64,000 nucleotides of DNA from Nocardia sp. NBC_00403 (GCF_036046055.1 NZ_CP107939.1:6634001-6698000); one strand, 5' to 3'. Positions 1-9,526 are shown, numbered from the stretch's first letter. Numbers and translations: made by a program. The notes: a model not told the origin generated them from the sequence alone.

Positions 1-480
1 CGTTCTCACCGACATCCGCAACCGTGGATGCAGGGACGTGTTCTTCCTGGTCTGCGACGGGTTGAAAGGGCTGCCCGACGTGGTCGGCAATGTGTGGCCG
101 CCGGCGACGGTCCAAACGTGCATCATCCATCTGATCCGCAACACTTTCAGGCTGGCCGCCCGCCAGCACTGGGACGCGTTGCGCCGCGATGTGAAACCGA
201 TCTACACCGCCGTCAACGCCGACGCGGCACAGGTAGCGCTCGACGGGCTCACTGAGCGGTGGGGCACGAAATACAGTGCGATAGTTAGACTTTGGCGCAA
301 TGCGTGGGAGGAGTTCATTTCCGTTCCTCGACTACGATATCGAGATCCGGCGGGTGATCTGCTCCACGAATGCGATCGAGTCGTTGAACGCCCGCTACCG
401 GCACGCGATCAAGGCCCGCGGGCACCGAGCAAGCTGCGCTGAAATGCTTGTATCTGGTGACCCGGTCCCTGGACCTGTAG
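1..480 (+). pseudogene. IS256-family transposase remnant, frameshifted
   Basis: This is the C-terminal part of a DDE transposase of the IS256 (mutator) family. It begins outside the window. The first reading frame carries the second catalytic aspartate block (VCDGLKGLPDVV) followed by HLIRN. Near base 310 the coding frame shifts, and the next frame holds FPFLDYDIEIRRVICSTNAI with the glutamate of NAIESLNARYR. Near base 425 it shifts again, into EQAALKCLYLVTRSLDL and a stop at 478-480. Two frameshifts plus loss of a few residues after KARGH make it inactive. No terminal inverted repeat was recognised downstream. Confidence 0.85.
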
Positions 481-667
481 TACCTGATCGGGCCGGGTGC
501 TCGCCGCGGATCGAGCGGCTGAGAACACGCCTCGTAGATGTGGATGAGGTCACTGGCATGAACAGCAGTGCGGATAACCGCCGCCGCCGTGACGGCTTCT
601 GTGGTCACCGCGGCGCCACCAGCGGCGGCAGGCTCCGCGGCAGCACCACCAGTTACGACGGCTAGGA

Positions 668-788
668 CCCCGACGACCGCGTGGCCGCGGAGTTGGCGTT
701 CGATTTCGGCACGCAGATTGGTGGCCTGCCAGGTGGAGCGGTGCTCGGAAACCACCTCGATGACCCGCACCCCGAGCGCAAATAACAC
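668..788 (-). pseudogene. Possible MobF/TraA-type relaxase remnant
   Basis: The minus strand encodes VIEVVSEHRSTWQATNLRAE followed by IERQLRG. This resembles the junction between the relaxase and helicase regions of actinobacterial MobF/TraA conjugation proteins, where a motif like SEhRSTW..NvrAEaeRq is common. The reading frame continues only into alanine-rich, unconvincing sequence towards base 560, and no catalytic tyrosine or three-histidine region is present. It lies next to a transposase remnant, which fits an eroded mobile element. The assignment is from memory of the family. The rest of 481-883 holds no gene I can support. Confidence 0.3.
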
Positions 789-883
789 CCCACAGGCTGG
801 TCAGACGATCCTGCTTCCTGGTGGGTGCGATTTGAGGCAAACGCCTCATGCGACCACGGAGGCGGCGGACCGATGATCAGGGC

Positions 884-2665
884 ATGACAAAACGAGTTCA
901 GGAATCACGAAGATCATCGGTCATGACCGATTTGACATTCGAACCACCGACTGTCGAGCGGTTCGGTACGCGCACTTCAGATCACGCACATGGAGTGCCG
1001 GGCGGCGGGCGGGTCGATGCAGTCAACGTGGGCCAGCACGTCGGGGCGCGGCAGATTCTCCAGGAGCTGTCGCTGTCGGTCGAACCAGGCGAGTTGGTCG
1101 CCATTGCCGGCGGCAGTGGAGCAGGAAAGAGCACATTGCTGGAGATCCTCGCGGGACTGCGACCACCGTCTGTCGGGGAGGTTCGGCATGACGGCGTCGT
1201 TCGCGGGGCCCGAGTCAACGCCGATTCCCGTATCGGCTACGTGCCCCAGAATGACATCATCCACCTCGAGATGCCTCTGCGCCGCACGCTGCGCTACGCG
1301 GCGCGGCTACGGCTGCCCGCAGGCACATCGGCGGCCGAGGCGGACCGGGTAGTCGAGGAGACCATGCATGACCTCGACCTGGCTGATCGGGCCGAGGTGC
1401 CGGTCCGTGCGCTCTCCGGCGGCCAGCGCAAGCGGGCCAGTATCGCCGTGGAACTACTGACCCGGCCACACCTTTTCTTCCTCGACGAACCCACCTCCGG
1501 GCTCGATCCGTCGACCGCAGCCGACGTGATGCGCCTGCTGCGCCGACTCAGCCAGCGCGGGGTCACAGTCGTCCTCACGACGCATGAGCCGGCCGGCATC
1601 GACCGGTGTGATCGGGTGGTATTCCTGGCGCGCGACGGCCACCTGGCCTTCACCGGCAGCCCGACCGAGGCTCGGCGCTACTTCGGCGTGCAGGATCTCG
1701 CCGAGGTGTACGACCGGCTGGCTCGTGAGCACACCCCTCAGATCTGGGCGGAGCGATTCGCGGACAGCGGTGGGAAGTCGAAAGCCCGTCCTGGCTTGGC
1801 TCCACTGCCCCCCATTCCGGCCACCCGTTCAGACGTCAAGCGCACGGGCATGGTCCGGCAATGGTGGCTACTTACACGACGCAATGTTGATGTTCTCCTT
1901 CGCAACCGGCTGACCCTGGCGGTCCTACTCGGCTCACCGGTACTGGTCACTGCGATGATGGCGACGCTGTTCAAGCGTGGCGCGTTCGAGCCACGTAGCG
2001 CAGCCGACCTCGGCCCGGCCCAGATCGTGTTCTGGATCGCATTCGCAGGCTTCTTCTTCGGCCTTACGTATGGCCTGCTCCAGATCGTCGGGGAGATGGC
2101 CGTCTTCCGGCGGGAGCGCCTGGCCGGGCTCAGCGTGGGCGCCTACGTGGCATCCAAGGTGACAGCGCTGCTTCCGGTGCTGGCTGGAGTGAGCGCGGTG
2201 CTCCTCGGTGTGCTGCGGGCGCTAGGTCGGCTCCCCGCCGTTGGATGGGACACGTCCGCCTTCCTGTTTGTGACGATTGTGATCGAGGCGACCTCGGCCC
2301 TGGCCCTCGGATTGCTCGCCTCGGCCGCGGTCTCCAACGCCGCGCAGGCCGCCCTCGCCCTGCCGATGCTCTGCTTCCCTCAGGTTCTGTTCGGTGGCGC
2401 CATAGTCCCCGTTGACGAGATGGCCCTCCCCGGACGCCTGATGAGCCTCGGCCTATCCAACCGTCACGCATTCGAAGCACTAGGTCGCGACCTGGATCTC
2501 GACCGGTACACCGCCACGCTGCCGGCCATGTCCGCCTACGGCGACACCTTCCACGGAGGCACCGGCGCCAGTCTCTTCGCGCTCGCCTCGTTTGCCGTTG
2601 GCCTCATGCTGGCCACGGTGTGGGTCTTGGACCGGCGGTCCCGGCCCGGCGCATCCCGGCGATGA
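884..2665 (+). CDS. ABC transporter, fused ATPase and ABC-2 permease (ABCG type)
   Basis: This half-transporter has the nucleotide-binding domain first and the membrane domain second, the order used by ABCG exporters. With the ATG at 884 it has 593 residues. Visible motifs are Walker A GGSGAGKST (about 76-84), signature LSGGQRKRAS (from 177), Walker B LFFLDEP (197-203) and the switch histidine in LTTHEP. The last ~260 residues have about six hydrophobic segments of ABC-2 type. It resembles the C-terminal part of mycobacterial Rv1747 but lacks FHA domains. The substrate is unknown. Starts at 848 or 923 are also in frame, and none has a strong ribosome binding site. It would act as a dimer in the membrane. 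Confidence 0.88.
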   Translation: MTKRVQESRRSSVMTDLTFEPPTVERFGTRTSDHAHGVPGGGRVDAVNVGQHVGARQILQELSLSVEPGELVAIAGGSGAGKSTLLEILAGLRPPSVGEVRHDGVVRGARVNADSRIGYVPQNDIIHLEMPLRRTLRYAARLRLPAGTSAAEADRVVEETMHDLDLADRAEVPVRALSGGQRKRASIAVELLTRPHLFFLDEPTSGLDPSTAADVMRLLRRLSQRGVTVVLTTHEPAGIDRCDRVVFLARDGHLAFTGSPTEARRYFGVQDLAEVYDRLAREHTPQIWAERFADSGGKSKARPGLAPLPPIPATRSDVKRTGMVRQWWLLTRRNVDVLLRNRLTLAVLLGSPVLVTAMMATLFKRGAFEPRSAADLGPAQIVFWIAFAGFFFGLTYGLLQIVGEMAVFRRERLAGLSVGAYVASKVTALLPVLAGVSAVLLGVLRALGRLPAVGWDTSAFLFVTIVIEATSALALGLLASAAVSNAAQAALALPMLCFPQVLFGGAIVPVDEMALPGRLMSLGLSNRHAFEALGRDLDLDRYTATLPAMSAYGDTFHGGTGASLFALASFAVGLMLATVWVLDRRSRPGASRR

Positions 2666-3025
2666 CGGCCCCGCACAGTCGGTCCCGCCAGATGTCTGAA
2701 CAGATGTCGGCGGGCCGCGAGCGTGCGGCACCAACGATGTTCCGCCTTCCGAGCGCACAGCCTGACGTTAAGACCGGCCCGTCAATATGATGTCTGGGCC
2801 ACGAACTGCACGCGCGCCGTCGGCTCGGCCAACCCAGTCCGGTAATCGGGTCCCGACTGTGCTCATCAGCCGGATCTCCGCCGCGCTTCGCATGCCGCCC
2901 TGCCAGTCCACCAGCCCGTCCACCCGGACGCGCATCGACCACGCACTGCGCCATGTGACGTCAATATCGCACCGGCCAGCATCATTGGTGGTTGCCGAGC
3001 TGACGTACCTGGCGCAGCGGATACT
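2666..3025. other. Intergenic, convergent gene ends
   Basis: This stretch lies between the stop codons of the ABC exporter and of the HD-GYP/LuxR gene. I see no supported gene. A six-base stem (CCCGCC at 2684-2689, GGCGGG at 2709-2714) encloses a 19-base loop and could be a weak terminator, but it has no T run. Confidence 0.5.
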
Positions 3026-4648
3026 TCAACTTCCCACGGCCGCAGTGACCGGGAAGCCCGCCAGACCCCGATCGATCGCGGCGAGACTGGCCTGCGTGCG
3101 GTTATTGACGCCGAGCTTGGCGTAGATACGTTCGACATGGTTGCGTGCCGTTTTCTCGGCGATGAATAGTTCGGCGGCGATTTCTCGGTTCGACCGGCCC
3201 TGCGCGACGAGTCGCAGGATCTCGACCTCGCGGTCGGTCAGCCCGGCCGGCCAGGGCGTCCGCCGCGATACACGCTGCCCGGCCGCTGCAAGCACGGCCG
3301 CCACCGACTTGGCGTCGAGGCGTCCGGCGCGCGCCTCCTCTCGCAACTGATCGGCAGCGCCGCGAGGATCGAGCGCCGGCCGGTGTGGACGCGGCTCGAG
3401 CAGTCGCTGATAAGCCTCCGCCGTGGCAAGCAGCCGGTCCTGCGTGGTCAACTCCGCGCCGGCAATCCCCCGGGGAAAGCCGGACCCGTCGATCCGTTCC
3501 CGGTGCTTCATCGCGACGGACACCACCGACTCCAAGCCGTTAACTCGGCTCAGTATCCGGCCGGTCAGATCCGGATACATCCGTACCCGTTCCCATTCAG
3601 CCGTAGTGAGCGGCCCCTTCTTCTCCCAGATCTGGTTGGACACTCCCATTTTGCCGAGGCCGTGCACGAGGCCGGCACGGTAGAGATGCTTGATGTCCGA
3701 CGGCGACATGCCCAGGTGTCGGGCTGCCGCGGCCACCAGGTTCGCGACGCCACGCGAATGCCCCAGGGTGAACGGAGATTTGAGATCGACGAAATCAGCC
3801 ATGGCCTCGAGTAACTCGTCGCTCTCCTCGTCCGTCAGGGTTCGGTCGCGATCCGGTGCTTGGGCCAACGCCACGGTCCAGACGTCCATTTCGAGCAACC
3901 CGTCCACGATCGACGCCGCGTCACGATCGAACACCGCCACCACGGCCGGGCTGAACTGACTGCCGCGCCGAGAACGGAGAACATCCTTCGCGTGCTCGAG
4001 CCCACCCGTCCGCAGGTGCACCTCGACGACGTCTGCCACGTGAGCGATGTGGATCTCGACCGGGATATCCTCTCCGCGAGAACCGTTGGGCAACCCCCGG
4101 CCATCCCAGCGCTCGAAGACGTAGGCCAGCGCCTTTCCGACCTGCCCGTCTAAGCCCATCCGATCGGAGAGAACCCCGGCGGAACTGCAATGCGATTGGA
4201 TCAGTGTGGCAACCTGGCTGCGAGCCGTGACCAGAAAGGCGGTGGCACGGATGCCGCGCTCCCAGCCTGGCAATCCGCGTCCAACATGACTCATAATCAG
4301 CCGCAGAAACGGCAGGCCGGTCATGTCCACCGCGTAGGTGTCGGCCCGGAAGGCGATGTCGTCGCCGAAGAGCGCCGAGAGTTCGTGGGAGTCGGCGTGA
4401 CAACCGATCCACCCGACCAGATTGGCGTAGTACACAGTCGCTCGCTGCTGCAGGTCGAGGCCCATCCGCTCGGCGATCCGTGTCGCGATCAAGGACGACC
4501 GAAGCATGTGTTCCATCGGCTGACCCAGACCGAGGTCGATCGCCAGCGATATCGCGGCCAGCAGTTCGGCTCTGCTCAGACCCTTTGCCGAGCCGGGCAG
4601 CGTCCCGTGCGGGTGCATTTTCCCATTGTCCACCTGAACAACGGCCAT
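3026..4648 (-). CDS. HD-GYP-like domain regulator with C-terminal LuxR HTH
   Basis: With the ATG at 4648 the protein has 540 residues (a GTG at 4705 is also possible). The N-terminal half contains a degenerate HD-like region (LGLGQPMEHMLRSSLIATRI and a later ERWDGRGLP). The second half contains an HD-GYP-type domain with HSRGVANLV and KHRERIDGSGFPRG. The last ~65 residues are a LuxR/NarL helix-turn-helix (GLTDREVEILRLVAQGRSN, then EKTARNHVERIYAKL). The metal-binding HD pair reads H329-G330 (VHGLGKMG) instead of HD, so cyclic-di-GMP hydrolysis is doubtful. It is probably a DNA-binding regulator that senses a ligand through a repurposed HD fold. No receiver domain is seen. Confidence 0.8.
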   Translation of the reverse strand: MAVVQVDNGKMHPHGTLPGSAKGLSRAELLAAISLAIDLGLGQPMEHMLRSSLIATRIAERMGLDLQQRATVYYANLVGWIGCHADSHELSALFGDDIAFRADTYAVDMTGLPFLRLIMSHVGRGLPGWERGIRATAFLVTARSQVATLIQSHCSSAGVLSDRMGLDGQVGKALAYVFERWDGRGLPNGSRGEDIPVEIHIAHVADVVEVHLRTGGLEHAKDVLRSRRGSQFSPAVVAVFDRDAASIVDGLLEMDVWTVALAQAPDRDRTLTDEESDELLEAMADFVDLKSPFTLGHSRGVANLVAAAARHLGMSPSDIKHLYRAGLVHGLGKMGVSNQIWEKKGPLTTAEWERVRMYPDLTGRILSRVNGLESVVSVAMKHRERIDGSGFPRGIAGAELTTQDRLLATAEAYQRLLEPRPHRPALDPRGAADQLREEARAGRLDAKSVAAVLAAAGQRVSRRTPWPAGLTDREVEILRLVAQGRSNREIAAELFIAEKTARNHVERIYAKLGVNNRTQASLAAIDRGLAGFPVTAAVGS

Positions 4649-5595
4649 GTCGGCGCGAAAGACGAGACCACCGGCCTCATGACTCCCACGGGCCCCAGCG
4701 CACACATCGTTGGTCGTTTACACGCCGTCGCGGCAGCGGACAGTGGCGCGGGCACGTGGTCGAGGTGGAGACCGGGCTGCCGCCGGATCCGGTGCCGGGC
4801 GCGCGGCCGCGGAACGGTTACGGCCGGCGGTGACGTCGCTGTCGCAGCTGCAGCGGAAGCAGCCTGCGTCTTCCTGACGCTGGGCGCTGCGCTCACCTGC
4901 TTCAAGAAGCTGATCAAGGCGAAACCTGCGACGTGAGACACCGCCTTAATGAAGTAGGTGTCGCCGATGAACCTGATCATCCGCTCGACCTGACCCCTGT
5001 GGTTCGGTCCGGGTGATCTGGCCCCGTGGTAGCGATCCATGGTTGTGAGAGTTGAGGCAGAGTGATCGCCAGGAGGACTGGCAAGGAGACGCTATTCCGG
5101 CTTCGAGTAGCCGAATCCCACTTCACTCGGTGCCCTACTGCTCTCGGCCACCACCGGCCCCGAACCGACACGTAATCCGCTGGTGAACCGACGCAGCGGC
5201 ACCGGCCACTGCTTTACTGCCGAGCGCAGGTCAGCGCTGAGAAACGCATGCTTGTTCGCGATGGTCTTTGGCGCGTTGCCCGTGCCTTGTCCAGGTAGAC
5301 AATCCAGACTGCGTCCGTGACGGCGTCACCACCCGTTCCGGTGACGGTAGCGGTGACCGAGATGACGTTGGCCGCCACCCGCCACGAGCGGCTGCGAAAC
5401 GAGTTGGGTCACAGCGTGGAACCGGTTGCGCGACACCATCGAACGTGCCACCGCCAAACCCATCTACAGGCTGCCGATAGTCAGGTTGTGAATCTCCTAA
5501 CTCACGTAAACTTTCGATTCGCTGATCTGTCCCCGCGAACCCCCGCGCAGCAACTGATAGCGACGAAACCTCGGCCGCTTTGTTACCGTTCCGCC
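4649..5595. other. Long intergenic region without a supported gene
   Basis: About 950 bases separate the HD-GYP/LuxR gene from the next gene on the plus strand. Reading frames in it are low-complexity or interrupted. Neither the minus-strand frame through 4576-5040 nor the plus-strand frame from 5317 has a recognisable domain. It may hold decayed sequence plus the promoters of the two divergent flanking genes. Confidence 0.5.
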
Positions 5596-6363
5596 GTGCC
5601 AGGCAGCCGTGACCACCGTCCGTTCCGAGAAATACTCGCTGAACTGGATGCGGCGTTTGCGCAGGCGAAGCGACCGACACGCATCGACGCCTGTCCCTGC
5701 TGCACCACGGCCGAAGAAGTCGCCGTCCTGCTGAGCAAACCACGAAGGATGCTGGGCGCTGACGATCTCCAGCACTACGCGACCAGTTCGATGACGACGA
5801 TGGGGTCGGCCGCGGACCTGCGGTACTTCACGCCGCGCATTCTGGAGCTGTGCCACACCGGCGCACTGAACTGGCCCGATATCGAGATCGTGTACGACCA
5901 CCTGCGTCGCGGCGACTGGAAATCATGGCCGGAGGCAGGCGTCATAGCCGAACTGATGGACGCACTGTGGGACGACGTTCTCACCGAATACCCGGCATTC
6001 GAGGATCCCGCAGCGTTGTTGTGCGCGTTGGGAAGAGCAGCCGACAGCGTCGCCCCATATCTGACGAGCTGGTCGCGGCTGGAGACTTCCGCAGCCATTC
6101 ATCACCTGCGTGACTTCCTCATCGACGACGTCGCTCTTCGGCACGGCGCACTGGTACCGACCAATGCCTTCTGGGACCCCACCGGCAACCCGCACAGCGA
6201 GGTTGTCCGGTGGCTCAACAGCAAGGGAACCCGCCAAGCTATAGACCGAGCGTTCACCCGTACAACAGACCCTGAGCTGCTGGAGTTGCTCGCCGAATCC
6301 CACGATGTGCTGACAGTGGTGGACGCAGATTCACGGCCCAAGCCGGGTCGACCGTCCGGCTGA
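5596..6363 (+). CDS. Hypothetical protein with CPCC motif
   Basis: I do not recognise this 255-residue protein. The GTG at 5596 (VPGSRDHRPFREIL) is preferred because residues encoded upstream in the same frame are low-complexity and unlike the rest. It looks soluble and mainly helical. Near the N-terminus RIDACPCCT gives a compact cysteine cluster that could bind metal, followed by a helical region rich in Trp, Leu and Asp (WPDIEIVYDHLRRGDW). The C-terminus is rich in Glu, Leu and Pro. It stands alone between a long intergenic region and the MHYT gene. No signal peptide or membrane segment is visible. Confidence 0.6.
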   Translation: MPGSRDHRPFREILAELDAAFAQAKRPTRIDACPCCTTAEEVAVLLSKPRRMLGADDLQHYATSSMTTMGSAADLRYFTPRILELCHTGALNWPDIEIVYDHLRRGDWKSWPEAGVIAELMDALWDDVLTEYPAFEDPAALLCALGRAADSVAPYLTSWSRLETSAAIHHLRDFLIDDVALRHGALVPTNAFWDPTGNPHSEVVRWLNSKGTRQAIDRAFTRTTDPELLELLAESHDVLTVVDADSRPKPGRPSG

Positions 6364-6677
6364 GCCGACCCCGAAGCTGGTGATGCCAGCAGGCAACCAA
6401 CCACGCCGATGACAGGCCGACCAATCACCACCTCCGCCAAGGCCGATCTTCGTCGAGCCACAGGTGGCAGCGCCGCCTTGAACATGGAAGCGCACGGTTT
6501 GCCCACGCCATGGGCGTGATCAGCTACCGAGTCGCTGGCCGCGCCTCGCCCTGACCAGGCCGGGCGCTGAACTTTACTTTCTTTTCGGAGGAACTACTTC
6601 CTTTTTATTTGCTCCCGGCGGTAGCCTCCCAGTTGCAGCTGCCGCTATCGAAGCACTCTTGTGGCATTGGAGTTCGT
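6364..6677. other. Intergenic with a T-rich, low-GC tract
   Basis: The 314 bases before the MHYT gene include a markedly T-rich stretch around 6571-6611, unusual for this genome, with a GGAGG at 6587-6591. That GGAGG is 17 bases before an in-frame TTG at 6609, too far for normal initiation. The tract more likely contains promoter elements. Confidence 0.4.
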
Positions 6678-7448
6678 GTGCTGGAAATTCATCACTTCAG
6701 CTATGGATTGGTCACGCCCGTCCTCGCCTACGTCATGTCGGTCGTCGGTTCACTGCTGGGCCTACGATGCGTGGCCCGGTCCCGGATCGGCGCCGGACAC
6801 CCTGGCTGGCTTGTCGCCGCGGCGGTCGCACTCGGCGGCACCGGGATCTGGGTCATGCATTTCATCGCGATGCTCGGCTTCTCGATCAACGGAGCGTCGA
6901 TCCGATACAACGTGCCGATCACATTGCTCAGCGCGATCATCGCGATGGTGGTGGTGTGGATCGGGCTGTCGATCGTGAACCGGCGGCCCAAAAGGGCGTC
7001 CGCACTGTTGGGCGGCGGCACGGTTACTGGCCTAGGTGTGGGGACTATGCACTACTCGGGCATGTACGCGATGAATTCCGACGCAATCATCGACTACGAC
7101 ATGCGAATAGTGGCGCTATCGATCGTCATCGCGGTGGTCGCGGCGACCGCGGCGCTGTGGTTCACCCTGCACGTGCGTGGCTGGTTCGCCACCGGCGGCG
7201 CGGCCCTGATCATGGGGGTGGCGGTGTGCGGTATGCACTACACCGGCATGGCTGCCATGCGCGCACACCATGCGATGCACCTGTCCCCGCCCTCCGGCGC
7301 CGGAGCAGTGCAGCTGCTGACCCCACTTATCACCATCGTCAGCATCGTGGCAATGGGACTTCTCCTCCACCTCGGCGTCACCAATGTGGGCGAATTCGGC
7401 GAGACAGCGGACGACACGGCGCCCCATGGCTACTGGCCGACCCGCTGA
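6678..7448 (+). CDS. MHYT-domain integral membrane sensor
   Basis: This 256-residue membrane protein is a stand-alone MHYT domain. It has about seven hydrophobic helices, and the three repeats of the diagnostic motif are visible as MHFIAM, MHYSGM and MHYTGM at the ends of helices. In other bacteria the histidines and methionines of this domain are proposed to bind copper and sense oxygen, CO or NO, and the domain is usually fused to GGDEF or EAL output domains. Here no output domain follows, only a short polar tail. The GTG at 6678 (VLEIHHFSYG) places the first helix right after the start, whereas a TTG at 6609 would add a non-homologous leader. No obvious partner gene adjoins. Confidence 0.85.
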   Translation: MLEIHHFSYGLVTPVLAYVMSVVGSLLGLRCVARSRIGAGHPGWLVAAAVALGGTGIWVMHFIAMLGFSINGASIRYNVPITLLSAIIAMVVVWIGLSIVNRRPKRASALLGGGTVTGLGVGTMHYSGMYAMNSDAIIDYDMRIVALSIVIAVVAATAALWFTLHVRGWFATGGAALIMGVAVCGMHYTGMAAMRAHHAMHLSPPSGAGAVQLLTPLITIVSIVAMGLLLHLGVTNVGEFGETADDTAPHGYWPTR

Positions 7449-7546
7449 GCGTGTGCCCAGCCGCTCCACCCGGCCCAATATCCGTCTGCCGACCCCGCGG
7501 ACCCTCGCCCCGCCCGGCCCGACGGGGCGCCATTCGTGCGCTGCGA

Positions 7547-8569
7547 TCAGGAGTTTCCGGCGATGATCACTTCGGGGATGCCGGTGCCGAGGGCTACGGC
7601 TACGCAGGTCGGCGCAGCTGCGTGTGCCGGATCCAGCACGGTGAGCAGCAGTTGCTGCACGAACGGGTCGTAGACCATATGGAAATGACCGGTCAGGTCC
7701 GCGGAACACAGATCCTGTAGGGCGATATTGCGCGCGCCTGGACCGTGCAGCGCAATGTTCTCGAAGGGCTGGATCATCTCGTCGACCCGACTGCCGATGG
7801 TGGTGTACTGCACCCCGGGGACCGTGTCACCGCCGGCATTGAGTTCGATCATGAGCGGCGAACCCTGCGCCTGCTGCACCGCCGCCAGCGAAGTCACCAG
7901 CTGAAATGCCTGCAGCGCGCCGGGAATCGCCTGCGCGACCGGCACCAGTCCGTACATCACCCCGCCGTAGCTCGGGGACGCGATGCCGACCCACTGGACG
8001 ACCTTGGGTGCGCCGCCGAGCTTGTTGATGTAGAGGCGAGTCACGTTGGCGCCCTGGGAGAACCCGACGAGATCGACCTGCGTCGCTCCGGTGGCGGCGA
8101 GCACGTCGTCGACGAACGCACCGATCTGGTGCGCGCCCAACCACAGATCCTCGGTTCCGTAGCTTTCCGCCCCCGGCTTGCCGCCGTAGTTGAGCGCGAA
8201 AACGCAGAAGCCTGCCGCGGTGAGCTGCGGCGCGATGGCCGACCAGTCCGAGTACGCGGTGGAATCGGTGCCGTGCGCGAGCACCACCGGCCGTGGGTGG
8301 GCGGCGGTCGGAGCGCAGCCGAAATCGTTGGTCCCTGCGGGAACCGCGTTCGGGTGCGTCTTCAGATACGTCGCGGCGGCCAGGTGATCCGGTTGCGGCG
8401 GAGCGGGTTCGGTGGGCACGTCCGCAGGCCGATAGCCCGCAGGTTCAGCCCCTGCTGTGGTAGGCGCCGCGCCGGAGCCGACGATGACGGCTCCGGCCAG
8501 CGCGCTGACTAGCGCGACACGACACAATTGTGAACAACCCCAACCCCACAATCCACCTGACTGTTCCAT
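7547..8569 (-). CDS. Secreted lipase / alpha-beta hydrolase (class 2 lipase type)
   Basis: This 340-residue exported esterase or lipase starts at ATG 8569. An N-terminal hydrophobic stretch (VALVSALAGAVIVGSGA) followed by TTAGAEP looks like a Sec signal peptide. The mature part has RPVVLAHGTD for the oxyanion loop, the nucleophile elbow GFSQG (Phe replaces the more common His) and a late GHFHM that can supply the catalytic histidine. The arrangement matches the actinobacterial lipase class 2 family. Several Cys residues suggest disulfides. The gene converges with the MHYT gene and is followed on the same strand by nothing related. Confidence 0.85.
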   Translation of the reverse strand: MEQSGGLWGWGCSQLCRVALVSALAGAVIVGSGAAPTTAGAEPAGYRPADVPTEPAPPQPDHLAAATYLKTHPNAVPAGTNDFGCAPTAAHPRPVVLAHGTDSTAYSDWSAIAPQLTAAGFCVFALNYGGKPGAESYGTEDLWLGAHQIGAFVDDVLAATGATQVDLVGFSQGANVTRLYINKLGGAPKVVQWVGIASPSYGGVMYGLVPVAQAIPGALQAFQLVTSLAAVQQAQGSPLMIELNAGGDTVPGVQYTTIGSRVDEMIQPFENIALHGPGARNIALQDLCSADLTGHFHMVYDPFVQQLLLTVLDPAHAAAPTCVAVALGTGIPEVIIAGNS

Positions 8570-8646
8570 CTCACAATGATCCACCCGAAAGGGTGTGAAA
8601 TGCGCGCTGGGAAGAGGTGTTTCACACTTCTGTTAGCTAGCGACGG

Positions 8647-9294
8647 CTATGACTTCTCAGGGCTTTCATCCTCGGCGAGGATGCGGTATAGCGCCTTGCG
8701 CGCCTCGGTGAGCACCTCGGCCGCCTTGGTCGCCTGCGCGGGAGTGCCCGCCGCCGCGACCTGCCCGACAGCACCCATCAACTGGCCGACCAGCCCGCGC
8801 AGATCGATGGCCTGTGCGCCGACGCCTTCCTTGATGTCTGCCCACGGGTCGCCGAGCTCGTCCCGATTCGCCGTGACGTACTCGGTGCCGGTTTCGGTGA
8901 GCTTCGCGGTCTTGCGACCCGCCACCTTCTCGATGAGCACCAGACCCTCGTCCTCGAGCTGCGCAAGCGCGGGGTAGATGGACCCCGGGCTCGGCCGCCA
9001 GACGTCGTCGCTGCGCTCCCTGATCTGCTGGATGAGTTCGTATCCGTGCATCGGCCGCTCGGTGAGCAGCAGCAGCACGGCCGCACGCACGTCACCGCGC
9101 CGACCTCGGCCACCGCGGCCGCGTCCACGGCCGAAGTGCGGTCCGAAACCGGGGCCGAAGCCCGGACCGAACTCGGGACCGAAGCCGTGCCGCCCACCGC
9201 GACGATGCTGATGTCGCTCGGGTCCGCACTCTTCTACCCCTGGCCGGTTCCATCGGCCACGCCGTCCGAAATCTCGTTGTTCCCTGCTTTCCAT
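8647..9294 (-). CDS. PadR-family transcriptional regulator with Gly/Arg-rich N-terminus
   Basis: This 215-residue regulator starts at ATG 9294, preceded by a strong GAGGAGG seven bases upstream. An earlier in-frame start would add non-conserved sequence. Residues ~38-53 are a tandem FGP repeat and 54-67 an Arg/Gly-rich stretch. The PadR winged helix follows (DVRAAVLLLLTERPMHGYEL, then PSPGSIYPALAQLEDEGLV). The C-terminal ~90 residues form the helical dimerisation part. PadR proteins usually repress a neighbouring exporter or detoxification gene, but no such target adjoins. A dyad about 42 bases upstream suggests autoregulation. Confidence 0.88.
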   Translation of the reverse strand: MESREQRDFGRRGRWNRPGVEECGPERHQHRRGGRHGFGPEFGPGFGPGFGPHFGRGRGRGGRGRRGDVRAAVLLLLTERPMHGYELIQQIRERSDDVWRPSPGSIYPALAQLEDEGLVLIEKVAGRKTAKLTETGTEYVTANRDELGDPWADIKEGVGAQAIDLRGLVGQLMGAVGQVAAAGTPAQATKAAEVLTEARKALYRILAEDESPEKS

Positions 9295-9335
9295 GATTGC
9301 CTCCTCAGGCTTTCGCGTTCGGTTCATGTTATCGA

Positions 9336-9345
9336 CGATATATCG
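9336..9345. promoter_or_regulatory. Candidate PadR operator
   Basis: The perfect palindrome CGATATATCG sits in an AT-rich island about 42 bases upstream of the padR-like start. Imperfect symmetry continues outwards over roughly 9328-9353. Position and symmetry fit an autoregulatory operator. This is inference. Confidence 0.35.
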
Positions 9346-9526
9346 ACAATGCATCGCCGACAAGAGTGAGGGTCGACACAAACCAACCGGACGGATAAAC
9401 AAGAGGCCGCACACCGATTCGATGCGCAGCCCTGAGACAAGCGACGTACCGCTCTCCGCCCAGCAGCCAGCCCCCTTGGAAGCCCGTCGGAACACGACGT
9501 GATAGCCGGATATGACCCCTTGGCCT

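Noticed and set aside
2684..2714. Hairpin after the ABC exporter
   Set aside because: Six base pairs with a 19-base loop and no T run is too weak to call a terminator.
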